From positions 398,086 to 462,085 of the forward strand of contig NZ_VILB01000014.1 of NCBI RefSeq assembly GCF_009712035.1: a stretch of 64,000 bases of DNA, in the 5' to 3' direction. Position 1 is the stretch's first letter, and each line of letters opens with the position of its first letter. The position numbers and the translations under genes were made by a program. This DNA comes from Anabaena sp. UHCC 0187 (GTDB lineage: Bacteria > Cyanobacteriota > Cyanobacteriia > Cyanobacteriales > Nostocaceae). Shown in pieces: positions 26,163 through 35,125 of this stretch. The notes below the pieces were generated by a model. That model did no database searches, had not been told where the DNA came from, and was given only the letters and a program-made list of their open reading frames with translations.

Positions 26163-28369
26163 GTCGAGGGGGAATATTATTTCCCGCCCCTCTCAGTTAG
26201 ATCCGGGCGTGCGACTTTCACCGCACCCGGCTCCCGATGTTCTTAGCTTTCGCGTTTGCTCATGTGTATGTAATCGTGGCAGATGAAAGTGAATGGCTAG
26301 AAGGTTTTTAGATTTACCATTTTTGTGGTTTCCATCAACATGATGAAGATGTACCTTCTCATCACTGAGCATTTTTAATCCACAATGTCCACATCTATGG
26401 TTTTGCCGTTTGAGGGCTTTAGAGGTATGGTTGTCATAGAGCTTGCTGTTACGCTCGCTCCAATAACTCAAATCTCCGTCGTAGGGTGATTTCTCACCTC
26501 TGACATTGATGTGTTTGTTTTCGGAGTAAGGAACTGACGGGAATGCCTTATCTATTAATTGCCTACAGGTATGGCGATTCTGTTTCGTTTCCTTGTTGAA
26601 TACCTTGAATGCTCTGTGATTGATGTGCCATAAGGAAAACTTCGACCCATCCATCTTGCAGAAGCGGTGGTAATTTCTCCAACCTCTGACTACAGGGGCT
26701 AATTTCTCAGCCTTCGTGGTAGCACCATAATTCGAGTTGTTGACGATGTGTTTTACTTTCTTGCGAAAAGCCTTGTAGTTATCCACTGAGGGAGTACATC
26801 TAAACTTTCCATTTTTCTGGACTTTGAAGTTCCAGCCCAGGAAGTCAAATCCATCTGTCGCGGCGGTTAGCTTTGTCTTTTTCTCACTGACTTTCATCCC
26901 CCGCTCTGCTAGGAACTGGCTGATTTTGTCAAGTATTTCTGTGGCATCGTCTTGAGGTCTAAGTATTATCACCATGTCATCGGCGTAGCGAATTGATGGC
27001 TCAATAATATATTCCTTAGGGGTTTTGTCCGTAATTCTTCGTCTAGAATCCTTGTGGTATCTATGAATACTTTCAATCCCGTTTAAGGCGATGTTAGCTA
27101 ATAGTGGACTTACCACACCACCTTGAGGTGTTCCTTGTTCGGGAAATTCTGGATTGACTCCGGCTTTGAGACATCGGAAGATTCCTTGTCTTATGCTGTA
27201 AGGGGCTATGAGTCTATCCATAATGGCAGTGTGGTTTATCCTGTCAAAGCATTTTTCGATATCGAGTTCTATGACTCGCTTATCTATTCCTTTTAGCGTA
27301 GAACGTAGGTTAATGAACAAGATTTTCTGGGCATCATGTGCCGAGCGTCCAGTTCTAAATCCGTAGCTGTAGGCATGGAAGGTTGCTTCGTGCGCTGGTT
27401 CTAATGCGTATTTAATAAGACATTGGTATGCCCTGTCTGCAATAGTGGGGACTTTGAGAATTCGGTTTTTACCATCCTTTTTGGGAATGGGTATTTCACG
27501 CAATCCCTGGTGTTTCCAGTCGTTGCATTCGGTTCTAAGTTTTTCACTTAGTTCAAACCTTTGCTCGAATGAGAGCGCGGTTTTTCCGTCTATTCCCGCT
27601 GTCTTTTTCCCAGCATTTAGCTGTGTTACTTGACGGATAGCCAGTAATCTTGCTGCGGTTGATTTCAGAATCAGCTTTTGTAGGGACTTAGCTTTGCGCT
27701 TGTCGCCAACTTGAACAGCTTTGTACACGCGTTTTTGTAGGCGGAATAAGTTACGACGGAATTGCTTCCAAGGTAACGTTTTCCAGGATTCACTAGAGTT
27801 TTCTCTGTGTCTAATCATGCTCTGCGACCATTTGTGTATTCTGAACACCTTGCGAAAATTACTTCGCATCCTACCCGAATTGAGGGAGTTCCGCTGCTCG
27901 TCCAGCCTACTTATAGGGTTCGACCGCCCTTAGACCCTCAATCCGTTTTTATTCGTTCCCTCGGTTGATTGTTAATTCCTTTAGGTGTAGCCAATTCAAC
28001 CACTGGATTCCCTGGACTCTAACCGCTATTCAAAGAAGATGCGGCGGGAATTAACTCCAGTAAAGTCAGGATTTTGGTGTTGTGTCCTGCTCAGGATTAG
28101 GTTGCTTTTTAAGGCTCTGTTTCACCATAGGAAATCCCCGTTAGCACCAGTGTCACCCCACAACGGATGTCTGATTGCGCCCTGTTCCCAGCTTCGACCT
28201 CCCGAAACCGAGTCGGGTCATCGTGGGCAGTTAGGGAGTCATACCTGAGTCTGGTAGATGGGACTTGCACCCATATCAGACCGAGAGTTCAACCTAATCT
28301 ATTGCTAGATGGGGTTGGTTAGCTTATGTACGGATTGATTACCGTGATTCAGCTAACAACGAATCGCAC
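26163..28369 (-). mobile_element. Group II intron inserted in ssb
   Basis: The 2207-base intron runs on the same strand as ssb. Its 5' end begins GTGCG, matching the GUGYG rule, and its 3' end is ...CTCGAC. Domain V is visible at 26199-26233 (GAGCCGGGTGCGG, GAAA loop region, CCGCACGCCCGG-type complement) with domain VI after it. About 500 bases of structured 5' RNA (domains I-III, 27870-28369) precede the encoded reverse transcriptase in domain IV. Correct orientation and exact frame restoration on splicing suggest that the host gene still works. Confidence 0.92.
26193..27869 (-). CDS. ltrA: Group II intron-encoded protein (reverse transcriptase/maturase/HNH, with apparent frameshift)
   Basis: The 558-residue protein has the RT0 helix region, GIDGKTA, IPIPKKDGKNRILKVPTIADR, the motif QGGVVSPLLANIALNG and the catalytic RYADDMVIIL. 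An X/maturase domain (WRNYHRF region) and an HNH endonuclease start (CGHCGLKM, then HHVDGNHKNGKSKNLLAIH) follow. After that point the frame reads FHLPRLHTHEQ and runs on into domain V. The other frame reads CHDYIHMSKRES and stops at 26243-26245, just before domain V. A one-base shift near 26282-26290 therefore seems to have removed the last HNH residues. Reverse transcription and splicing functions look intact. Confidence 0.88.
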   Translation of the reverse strand: MRSNFRKVFRIHKWSQSMIRHRENSSESWKTLPWKQFRRNLFRLQKRVYKAVQVGDKRKAKSLQKLILKSTAARLLAIRQVTQLNAGKKTAGIDGKTALSFEQRFELSEKLRTECNDWKHQGLREIPIPKKDGKNRILKVPTIADRAYQCLIKYALEPAHEATFHAYSYGFRTGRSAHDAQKILFINLRSTLKGIDKRVIELDIEKCFDRINHTAIMDRLIAPYSIRQGIFRCLKAGVNPEFPEQGTPQGGVVSPLLANIALNGIESIHRYHKDSRRRITDKTPKEYIIEPSIRYADDMVIILRPQDDATEILDKISQFLAERGMKVSEKKTKLTAATDGFDFLGWNFKVQKNGKFRCTPSVDNYKAFRKKVKHIVNNSNYGATTKAEKLAPVVRGWRNYHRFCKMDGSKFSLWHINHRAFKVFNKETKQNRHTCRQLIDKAFPSVPYSENKHINVRGEKSPYDGDLSYWSERNSKLYDNHTSKALKRQNHRCGHCGLKMLSDEKVHLHHVDGNHKNGKSKNLLAIHFHLPRLHTHEQTRKLRTSGAGCGESRTPGSN

Positions 28370-28623
28370 TCCTTAAATCCTTCGGGGCGATCAATTGTAT
28401 TCATACCTAAGCGCCCTTCAATAATAACGAGATCGCCCTGATGATAACTTTGGTGAATCTCTTTGGCTAAATTTCCCCAACCTACGACTTTTAAAGGATG
28501 GGAAGGATCTTCTGGCTTTGTTCCCGCTACATGAACGATCATTTCTGTAACTTCTAATCCATCTGGGGTATGACGCAGTTGGGGATTATCGTAAATTTCG
28601 GCCATCAAAATACAACTGTTCAT
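28370..28623 (-). CDS. ssb: ssb exon 1 (N-terminal OB-fold part of single-stranded DNA-binding protein)
   Basis: Begins MNSCILMAEIYDNPQLRHTP at the ATG 28621-28623, which has AGGAG upstream. It continues with LEVTEMIVHV, LKVVGWGNLAKEIHQSYHQG and VIIEGRLGMNTIDRPEGF, the typical cyanobacterial SSB OB fold that coats single-stranded DNA in replication and repair. The exon ends at 28370 in the middle of a codon that is completed after the intron. The open frame further upstream lacks SSB similarity and is not used. Without splicing, translation would run about ten codons into the intron and stop. Confidence 0.9.
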
Positions 28624-29012
28624 CAATTTCTCCTGATTTTTAATACTTTTTCTCGCGGTGAATTTAACTGCACGAGAAAAGTCAAGCATATTAGTTAAAA
28701 CAATGATCAGTATCATCATTGTCTTTCTATATTACACTTGACTAGAACGAGCATTATGTTTTGTCTGTATAGAACAATTGTACTATGTTTTTGAGAAAAT
28801 CACAGTTAAGACTGTGATTTATTCGATTGATGTGATAATCCTAAAAATCCTAAAAATCCTAAAAATCATAGTTTAGACAGTTACAGCGGTTTCCGCTCTT
28901 ATGAGGTACATCATAGCCCCCTCATCGCACCCCCCTCAATCCCCCCGCAGCGGGGGGAAGAAAAGGATAAACTTTGGATATTTGAGGGGGTTGGGGGTGG
29001 GGTTCTTGTACC
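28624..29012. other. Intergenic region between ssb and nagA
   Basis: Holds the ssb promoter, a TCCTAAAAA-type tandem repeat at about 28837-28868, and most of the inverted-repeat element 28882-29035. No gene is seen. Confidence 0.5.
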
Positions 29013-29035
29013 TCATAACACCGGGAAGTGCTGTA
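28882..29035. mobile_element. 154-bp inverted-repeat miniature element (copy 1)
   Basis: The ends are TACAGC...TTATGAGGTAC and its imperfect complement GTACCTCATAA...GCTGTA, about 28 bp each. The inside holds a G/C-rich hairpin (CCCCCCGCAGCGGGGGG). A second element with the same ends and a different inside is at 33924-34037. The right end overlaps the last eight codons of nagA. Confidence 0.75.
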
Positions 29036-30176
29036 ACCGTTTCCAAGTCAGTTCTTTACCAATTTCATCCCAGTTCCAGCGCAATAAATGGGCAGGTTGA
29101 TTAGGGGCAAATGTTGGTAAATTAATAGCTTGTCTAGGTGCGTCCGTAGCCAGGCTAATGGCGGTTTCTACATCACAAATTCCCCATTTGACCAGATTTT
29201 GCACTCCCACTAATAAGGGTAGGGTTGTTCCCGTTAAAGTGCCATCTTGTAATCTGGCTGTACCATTGATAATTTCAATTTGTCGGGTATCCCAAGGATA
29301 AATCCCATCAGGTAATCCTAATGGTGCAAGGGCATCACTAACAATGAATAAGTTTTCACTGGCACGGAGAAGAATTTTTAAGATTATGGGGTCAAGGTGC
29401 TGACCATCGGCAATAAAGCCACAGAAAACACGCGGATCGGTCATTGCTGCGCCTAATAACCCCGGTTCGCGGTGGTGGAGGGGGGGCATGGCGTTGAAGG
29501 CGTGGGTTATCATTGTAGCGCCTTGGGTGAAGGCTTGTTGGGCTTCAGATGCGATCGCCTGTGAATGTCCTAAACTGACGGTAATTCCCAAGGAACGCAA
29601 ATATGGGATCACTTTCCCTGTGGTGTCTAATTCTGGTGCAAGGGTGATGAGTTTAACAAAATGGGCATAATCTCCTAATACCCGTTTAACTTGATCAATG
29701 GTAAGGGGGAGAAGATATTCCGCTGGATGTGCGCCGCGTTTGTAGTAGTTTAAAAATGGGCCTTCTAAATGGACTCCCAGGATTTGTGCGGAAGTTTGAG
29801 AACTGGGGGTATAATTAGCGAGAATGGCAAGCGATCGCTGAATATTTTCGATAGAAGTTGTAACTAGGGTTGGTAAATAACCATCAACTCCGGCTTCCCA
29901 TAAAAATGAAGAGATATTTGGTAGCATAGAGGAATTTTCTGATGTTAATTCAGGAAATGCCAAACCTAGTCCACCATTAATTTGTAAGTCCACACCACCT
30001 AAAGAAATCCAGTCCCCAGCCACATCTAAAACTTGTAAGTTTTGTGGTGTAACTTTTTCCCATGCTGTATTCATGGACATAATTTGCTCAATTATGCCTG
30101 CTTGGTTAACTAAGATTCTTTGTAAATCTTGATAACCGGGGACTTTTGCGTTGATAATATCTACATTTGCCAGCAT
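29013..30176 (-). CDS. nagA: N-acetylglucosamine-6-phosphate deacetylase
   Basis: NagA removes acetate from GlcNAc-6-phosphate in amino-sugar recycling. The 387-residue amidohydrolase has the metal and active-site stretches [67 protein letters not shown] and [14 protein letters not shown] with the catalytic Asp. The last residues LQHFPVL and the TGA lie inside the terminal repeat of the element at 28882-29035, so the C-terminus is of foreign origin and a few residues may be replaced. It is divergent from purE across a heptamer array. Confidence 0.9.
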   Translation of the reverse strand: MLANVDIINAKVPGYQDLQRILVNQAGIIEQIMSMNTAWEKVTPQNLQVLDVAGDWISLGGVDLQINGGLGLAFPELTSENSSMLPNISSFLWEAGVDGYLPTLVTTSIENIQRSLAILANYTPSSQTSAQILGVHLEGPFLNYYKRGAHPAEYLLPLTIDQVKRVLGDYAHFVKLITLAPELDTTGKVIPYLRSLGITVSLGHSQAIASEAQQAFTQGATMITHAFNAMPPLHHREPGLLGAAMTDPRVFCGFIADGQHLDPIILKILLRASENLFIVSDALAPLGLPDGIYPWDTRQIEIINGTARLQDGTLTGTTLPLLVGVQNLVKWGICDVETAISLATDAPRQAINLPTFAPNQPAHLLRWNWDEIGKELTWKRLQHFPVL

Positions 30177-30190
30177 GGGTGTTATTTTTG

Positions 30191-30267
30191 TCAGTTGTCA
30201 GTTGTCAGTTGTCAGTTGTCAGTTGTCAGTTGTCAGTTGTCAGTTGTCGGTTGTCGGTTGTCAGTTC
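30191..30267. repeat. Heptanucleotide tandem repeat (TCAGTTG), 11 units
   Basis: Eight perfect TCAGTTG units, two TCGGTTG and one TCAGTTC, just inside the nagA-purE divergent region. It is the longest array in the window. The array length being a multiple of seven in unit size makes it prone to slippage. Confidence 0.9.
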
Positions 30268-30271
30268 TTTC

Positions 30272-30317
30272 CCAGTCCCCAGTCCCCAGTCCCCAGTCCC
30301 CAGTCCCCAGTCCCCAA
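30272..30317. repeat. Heptanucleotide tandem repeat (CAGTCCC)
   Basis: Six or so CAGTCCC units immediately after the TCAGTTG array, ending 12 bases before the purE ATG. Any purE promoter must lie within or beyond these arrays. Confidence 0.85.
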
Positions 30318-30329
30318 TCCCTAAATTAT

Positions 30330-30842
30330 ATGAGTCTCGAAATTGGTATTATCATGGGTAGCGATTCCGATTTGCCTACCATGAAAGATGCGATCGCTAT
30401 TTGTGAAGAATTCGGTATTGTAGTTGAAGTTGCCATTGTCTCTGCCCATCGTACCCCAGAACGGATGTTTGAGTATGCTAAAACTGCACATCAACGCGGT
30501 ATTAAGGTGATTATTGCCGGGGCTGGTGGTGCGGCTCATCTTCCTGGTATGGTAGCATCTTTAACCCCTTTACCTGTGATTGGTGTTCCCGTCGCTACCC
30601 GGAATTTACAAGGTGTGGATTCTTTATATTCTATAGTACAAATGCCAGCGGGAATACCTGTAGCTACTGTTGCCATTGGTAATGCTAAAAATGCCGGACT
30701 TTTAGCTGTACAAATTCTCGCTACTGGCCAACCAGAATTACTGGAAAAAGTTCAAGCTTATCGCCAAAGTCTTTGTGATATGGTCATGGAAAAGCAAGCT
30801 AAACTAGATCAGCTTGGGTATGAACAATATTTGCAACAATAG
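30330..30842 (+). CDS. purE: N5-carboxyaminoimidazole ribonucleotide mutase
   Basis: PurE converts N5-CAIR to CAIR in purine synthesis. The 170-residue protein has the class I signature: [60 protein letters not shown] and [28 protein letters not shown]. The open frame extends 67 codons upstream, but that part is translated heptamer repeat, so the start is the ATG at 30330. Plus-strand neighbours are idi and sppA. Confidence 0.95.
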   Translation: MSLEIGIIMGSDSDLPTMKDAIAICEEFGIVVEVAIVSAHRTPERMFEYAKTAHQRGIKVIIAGAGGAAHLPGMVASLTPLPVIGVPVATRNLQGVDSLYSIVQMPAGIPVATVAIGNAKNAGLLAVQILATGQPELLEKVQAYRQSLCDMVMEKQAKLDQLGYEQYLQQ

Positions 30843-30869
30843 ATATTAACATAATTCCATATATAAGCA

Positions 30870-31925
30870 GTGAACCTTCCTATTAACACCCCAGCCCAAA
30901 CCCAAAATCGCAAAGCAGATCATATCCGCATCTGTTTAGAAGATAATGTTCAGTCTCCAGCCATTACTACTGGCTTAGAAAAATATCGCTTTACCCATTC
31001 TTGTTTACCAGAACTTGATGGTAAAGATATTGACGTGAGTACGACTTTTCTAGGAAAACATCTGAATGCACCTTTGTTAATTTCCTCCATGACAGGAGGT
31101 ACAGAACAAGCGGGAATTATTAACCGTCGGTTAGCAGAAGTTGCCCAAAAATACAAATTAGCAATGGGTGTAGGATCTGTAAGGGTAGCAGTAGAAAAAC
31201 CTGAAGTTGCGGATACTTTCGCTGTGCGTAAATATGCGCCGGATATTCTCCTCTTTGCTAACTTAGGCGCGGTGCAGCTTAATTATGAATATGGCGTTGA
31301 TGAATGTTTACGAATTATTGATCTTACCGAAGCTGATGCCCTGATCTTACATATTAACCCCTTGCAAGAGTTTATTCAACCCAGGGGTGATACTAATTTT
31401 CATGGATTGCTTGACAAAATCTCTAATTTATGCAGTAAATTGCCAATACCTGTCATTGCGAAAGAAGTAGGTAATGGCATTTCGGCGACAATGGCAGGAA
31501 AATTGATAGATGCTGGAGTGCAAGTTATTGACGTGGCTGGTGCGGGGGGTACGTCTTGGGCTTTAGTGGAAAGCGAGCGGGCGGAAACTGCCTTACAGCG
31601 GCGTTTGGGGCAAACATTTGGAGATTGGGGGATACCTACAGCCGACTGTATTACCAGTATTCGGGCGCATGATCCCTATATTCCGTTAATTGCTTCTGGG
31701 GGCTTACGCAATGGTTTAGATGTAGCCAAAGCGATCGCTCTAGGGGCTGATATTGCCGGTTTAGCAATGCCCTTCCTTAAGGCAGCGGCAGTATCGGAAG
31801 CGGCTATAGTAGAATTAACAGAGATATTAATTGCCGAAATCACCACCGTATTATTTTGCACTGCTAACAGCAACTTGTATAAATTGAAGCAATCTAACAG
31901 TTTACAATTAATAATTGACAACTGA
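30870..31925 (+). CDS. fni: Type 2 isopentenyl-diphosphate isomerase
   Basis: The FMN- and NADPH-dependent enzyme that interconverts IPP and DMAPP for carotenoids, chlorophyll phytyl chains and quinones. The 351-residue TIM barrel has [78 protein letters not shown] and [25 protein letters not shown] start is used. The final residues (LQLIIDN) and the TGA come from the CAACTGA heptamer array, so the stop codon is repeat-derived. Confidence 0.93.
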   Translation: MNLPINTPAQTQNRKADHIRICLEDNVQSPAITTGLEKYRFTHSCLPELDGKDIDVSTTFLGKHLNAPLLISSMTGGTEQAGIINRRLAEVAQKYKLAMGVGSVRVAVEKPEVADTFAVRKYAPDILLFANLGAVQLNYEYGVDECLRIIDLTEADALILHINPLQEFIQPRGDTNFHGLLDKISNLCSKLPIPVIAKEVGNGISATMAGKLIDAGVQVIDVAGAGGTSWALVESERAETALQRRLGQTFGDWGIPTADCITSIRAHDPYIPLIASGGLRNGLDVAKAIALGADIAGLAMPFLKAAAVSEAAIVELTEILIAEITTVLFCTANSNLYKLKQSNSLQLIIDN

Positions 31926-31949
31926 CAACTGACAACTGACAACTGACAA
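31915..31949. repeat. Heptanucleotide tandem repeat (CAACTGA)
   Basis: Four CAACTGA units overlapping the end of the isomerase gene and ending ten bases before sppA. Complement of the TCAGTTG family. Confidence 0.85.
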
Positions 31950-31958
31950 AAATAACTA

Positions 31959-33776
31959 ATGACTAATTTTCTTAAACAAACCTTTGCAAGTTTAATTGGT
32001 AGTTTACTGGGACTGACTATTTTTTCTGGAGTCAGTACACTGGGATTATTATTACTATTGATTGCGGTTGCTAGTTCCCAAAATGCGGGACCAAAAGTTA
32101 AAGATAAGTCAGTGTTAGTTTTTGACTTGTCTATGAAAATCACCGATAGTGAACCTAATTCTAGTCAATTACTCCAAAAAACTCTGAGTGGTGTTGATGA
32201 AAATAGTATTACACTCCGTCAAGTTGTAGAAACTTTAGACAAAGCCGGACGTGATCAACGCATTGTGGGTATTTATCTAGATGGAACTAATGCTAATAGT
32301 GCAGTTGGCTATGCTTCTTTGAAGGAAATTCGTCAAGCATTGGAAAAATTTCGCAAAACTGGGAAGAAAATTATTGCCTATAGTACAGATTGGAGTGAAC
32401 GGGAATACTATCTAAGTTCTGTAGCGAATCAAATCGTAGTTAACCCTATGGGAGCAATGGAAATGAACGGTTTAAGTTCACAACCAATGTTCTTAGCGGG
32501 AGCATTTGAAAAATACGGCGTTGGTGTGCAGATTGTGCGGGTGGGTAAATTTAAGGGTGCAGTAGAACCGTTAATTCTGAATAAACTCAGCCCAGAGAAC
32601 CGGCAACAAACACAGAAATTATTAGATGATGTTTGGGGAGAATGGCGAACATCTGTAGGTAAAAGCCGAAATATTCAACCGCAAAAGTTACAAGTTATTG
32701 CCAATAGTCAAGCAATTTTAGAAGCCACAGAAGCTAAATCTAATGGTTTAGTAGATACGATTGCTTACCAAGATCAAGTATTCACCGACTTGCAAAAATT
32801 AACTGGTAATAATAAAAAAGATAAAACATTCACAAAAATTAGTCTAGGTGATTATGCAGAAGTTCCTGGAAAATCGCTAGATTCAGACAATAAAATTGCC
32901 ATTGTTTATGCAGAAGGGGAAATAGTCAATGGTAGCGGTGATAGTGGCGAAGTGGGAGGTGATCGCTATGCTAAAATATTCTCAAAAATCAGGCAAAATG
33001 ATCAGGTAAAAGCCGTAGTTTTAAGAATTAATAGCCCTGGTGGAAGTGCTACCGCAGCGGAAATTATGCAGCGAGAAATTAAATTAACTCGTCAAGTTAA
33101 ACCCGTGATTGTCTCCATGGGTGATATGGCTGCTTCTGGTGGTTATTGGATTGCTAGTGATTCCAACCGCATTTTTGCTCAACCTAACACAATTACAGGT
33201 TCTATTGGTGTATTTGGGGTATTATTTAATGGTCAAAAATTGGGCAATAATAATGGCATAACTTGGGATTCTGTGAAAACATCCAAATTTGCAGATCAAC
33301 AAACTATTTCCCGTCCTAAATCACCCCAAGAATTAGCAGTTTATCAACGCAGTGTTGACCGCATTTATAATCTATTTTTGCAAAAAGTTTCCCAAGGACG
33401 GAAATTACCAACTGCAAAAGTCGCAGAAATTGCCCAAGGACGAGTTTGGTCAGGGACAGCAGCCAAACAAATCGGTTTAGTTGATGAAATTGGTGGGTTA
33501 AATGTAGCTATTGAATATGCTGCTAAACAAGCAAAATTAGGTGCTGATTGGGAATTACAAGAATATCCCCAAATGAGTACCTTCTCAGAACGGTTATTTG
33601 GGAAAAAGTTAGAGGAAACAAAAGCCAAATTAGGTATAGAAACAACTCAAACAAAAAACCCCAATCCCCTCATCAATGAGTTAGGGAAATTCCAACAGGA
33701 AATCAATGTTTTAGAAAAAATGAATGATCCCCAAGGAATTTATACCCGCTTACCTATTAACTTCAAGATTGAATAA
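31959..33776 (+). CDS. sppA: Signal peptide peptidase SppA, 67-kDa type
   Basis: A membrane-bound serine protease that degrades leftover signal peptides; in cyanobacteria it is also linked to light acclimation. Its 605 residues carry an N-terminal membrane anchor (about 10-40) and two S49 domains in tandem. The general-base lysine is in the N-terminal half (RVGKFKGAVEP, Lys199). The nucleophile is in the C-terminal half (GDMAASGGYWIAS, Ser393), preceded by the oxyanion region RINSPGGSATAAE. This is the same arrangement as E. coli SppA. Confidence 0.92.
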   Translation: MTNFLKQTFASLIGSLLGLTIFSGVSTLGLLLLLIAVASSQNAGPKVKDKSVLVFDLSMKITDSEPNSSQLLQKTLSGVDENSITLRQVVETLDKAGRDQRIVGIYLDGTNANSAVGYASLKEIRQALEKFRKTGKKIIAYSTDWSEREYYLSSVANQIVVNPMGAMEMNGLSSQPMFLAGAFEKYGVGVQIVRVGKFKGAVEPLILNKLSPENRQQTQKLLDDVWGEWRTSVGKSRNIQPQKLQVIANSQAILEATEAKSNGLVDTIAYQDQVFTDLQKLTGNNKKDKTFTKISLGDYAEVPGKSLDSDNKIAIVYAEGEIVNGSGDSGEVGGDRYAKIFSKIRQNDQVKAVVLRINSPGGSATAAEIMQREIKLTRQVKPVIVSMGDMAASGGYWIASDSNRIFAQPNTITGSIGVFGVLFNGQKLGNNNGITWDSVKTSKFADQQTISRPKSPQELAVYQRSVDRIYNLFLQKVSQGRKLPTAKVAEIAQGRVWSGTAAKQIGLVDEIGGLNVAIEYAAKQAKLGADWELQEYPQMSTFSERLFGKKLEETKAKLGIETTQTKNPNPLINELGKFQQEINVLEKMNDPQGIYTRLPINFKIE

Positions 33777-34128
33777 AAAATAATTAATTAATAATTATCT
33801 CACCCTCTCGGTAGGGGCAAACCCCCTGTGGTTGCCCCAAATACCGGGGTAGGCACGGGGACGCGGGGTAGGCGGGGTAGGCACGGGGGCGCTACCCCTA
33901 CATTAAATATCAGAATCAGGATTTACAGCAGTTTCCGGTGTTATGAGGTAGATATCCAATATCCAGCGGGCAAGATGCCCGCACTACAAGAGTTTCATGA
34001 TTCAGGTTTGTACCTCATAAGAGCGAAATCTGCTGTATGATTGTTGTTGGGGTGATGAAATTTGGGAGTTTTTTCTATCATCCTATAAATCCTTAAATCT
34101 TGTAAATCCTGATTCTGACAAATTAATA
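33777..34128. other. Repeat-rich intergenic region after sppA
   Basis: Contains a GGGGCAA/TTGCCCC hairpin near 33813-33838, GGTAGGCACGGGG-like tandem repeats at 33848-33892 and the element at 33924-34037. It lies between convergent genes and holds no gene. Confidence 0.5.
33924..34037. mobile_element. 114-bp inverted-repeat miniature element (copy 2)
   Basis: Ends TACAGCAGTTTCCGG...TTATGAGGTA and GTACCTCATAA...GCTGTA match those of the element at 28882-29035, but the inside is different and carries the GCGGGCAAGATGCCCGC palindrome. It is non-coding. Confidence 0.75.
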
Positions 34129-34863
34129 CTACTGAAAACGATAATTGCGATAGCCACGTTCACCGGAGGAATCTCTTATGGATAAACCCGTAGGAACAGC
34201 ATTACCTTGAGGATCTACTTTTACCCTAACTAATATTGGTTGTTGTCTACCATTTCTATTTTCCTGAATTTGGGAAATATCATTATTAATTTGCTGTCTT
34301 TGTTCTTCAGGAATGAAATAGGTTTCCAAACCATAATTAATCAAGCCGTCTTGATAATTACCCTTTAAAGCTACCTGATTATTAGCTAAAGAAACAGGAC
34401 GATTACTACTTATTCGTATAGGTTGCCAAGATTGAAGTTCATTCCGATTAAAAGATTGTCGTTCTTGCAAAATTAAATATAAGATACTTCCTTGGGAAAT
34501 TTGTCTACCTCTACGGGAATTTCTTCGCAACCAATCATTCCAACCCGGTAATCTTCTCAAAGTTTCGGGACGAGAAATATTATAATCCAAGTTTAATGAA
34601 GAACCCCGGACAACATCATTAGGATTTATCGGTACAGTTTGCAAAATTACTGTCTTACCAGTCATATCTGTATACATGGCTTGGGAAGGTACAGCCAGAA
34701 TTAAACCGACTTGCACCAATAAAGGGGCAATTAATCGCCAAATCGGTAAAGGTTTATTAGCCTTCTGTTCTGTAGCCGTAAGATAATCCCGAAAAGTTAA
34801 ATTTTCAGAAAATTGCATTTCTGGAGTTGAGGTTTTTTTTGATTCAGGGAAGTCATTTTTCAT
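34129..34863 (-). CDS. GDYXXLXY-domain membrane-anchored protein
   Basis: A 244-residue protein with one membrane helix near residues 40-60 (PIWRLIAPLLVQVGLILAVP). An extracytoplasmic part contains VVRGSSLNLDYNIS, a match to the GDYxxLxY motif, and later NYGLETYFIPEEQRQQINND and ILVRVKVDPQGNAVPTGL. Proteins with this motif are commonly encoded next to DUF2157/DUF4401 membrane proteins, as here, where the upstream gene on the same strand is of that type. The function is unknown; the pair probably forms one envelope complex. Confidence 0.7.
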   Translation of the reverse strand: MKNDFPESKKTSTPEMQFSENLTFRDYLTATEQKANKPLPIWRLIAPLLVQVGLILAVPSQAMYTDMTGKTVILQTVPINPNDVVRGSSLNLDYNISRPETLRRLPGWNDWLRRNSRRGRQISQGSILYLILQERQSFNRNELQSWQPIRISSNRPVSLANNQVALKGNYQDGLINYGLETYFIPEEQRQQINNDISQIQENRNGRQQPILVRVKVDPQGNAVPTGLSIRDSSGERGYRNYRFQ

Positions 34864-35125
34864 GGGATTAATTTAGTAATTGGTAATAGATAATAGGAAA
34901 AAATACTTTTCCCATTACTGCTAATTTTTAGATAGGAATTTATTCGCAGAGATTTATATAGGAAGAATTCAGGAGTCACTGAGTCAGGAGAAAGAAAGTA
35001 AGAGTCAAAATCTAATTTTGTGCGAGTAATGTAGCAATATCCGACAGAATATCCCCTATTAATTTGTTTTAACTGCTGAATTCTTCTTGATGAATATGTC
35101 TTCATTCTGATTGAAAATCATCCTA
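34864..35125. other. Gap between the DUF2157 gene and the GDYXXLXY gene
   Basis: About 260 bases with decayed GGAGTCA-type units near 34970-34990 and AT-rich sequence. No gene is seen. Confidence 0.4.

Noticed and set aside
27870-28369. GGTTCGA-like word and folded sequence as a possible tRNA
   Set aside because: The stretch is domain I-III of the group II intron. No acceptor stem or anticodon arm can be drawn.
30129-30361. Open frames through the TCAGTTG and CAGTCCC arrays
   Set aside because: Heptamers give a 21-base periodic peptide (QLSVVSC) in every frame. No ribosome-binding site is present, and the real purE start is 30330.
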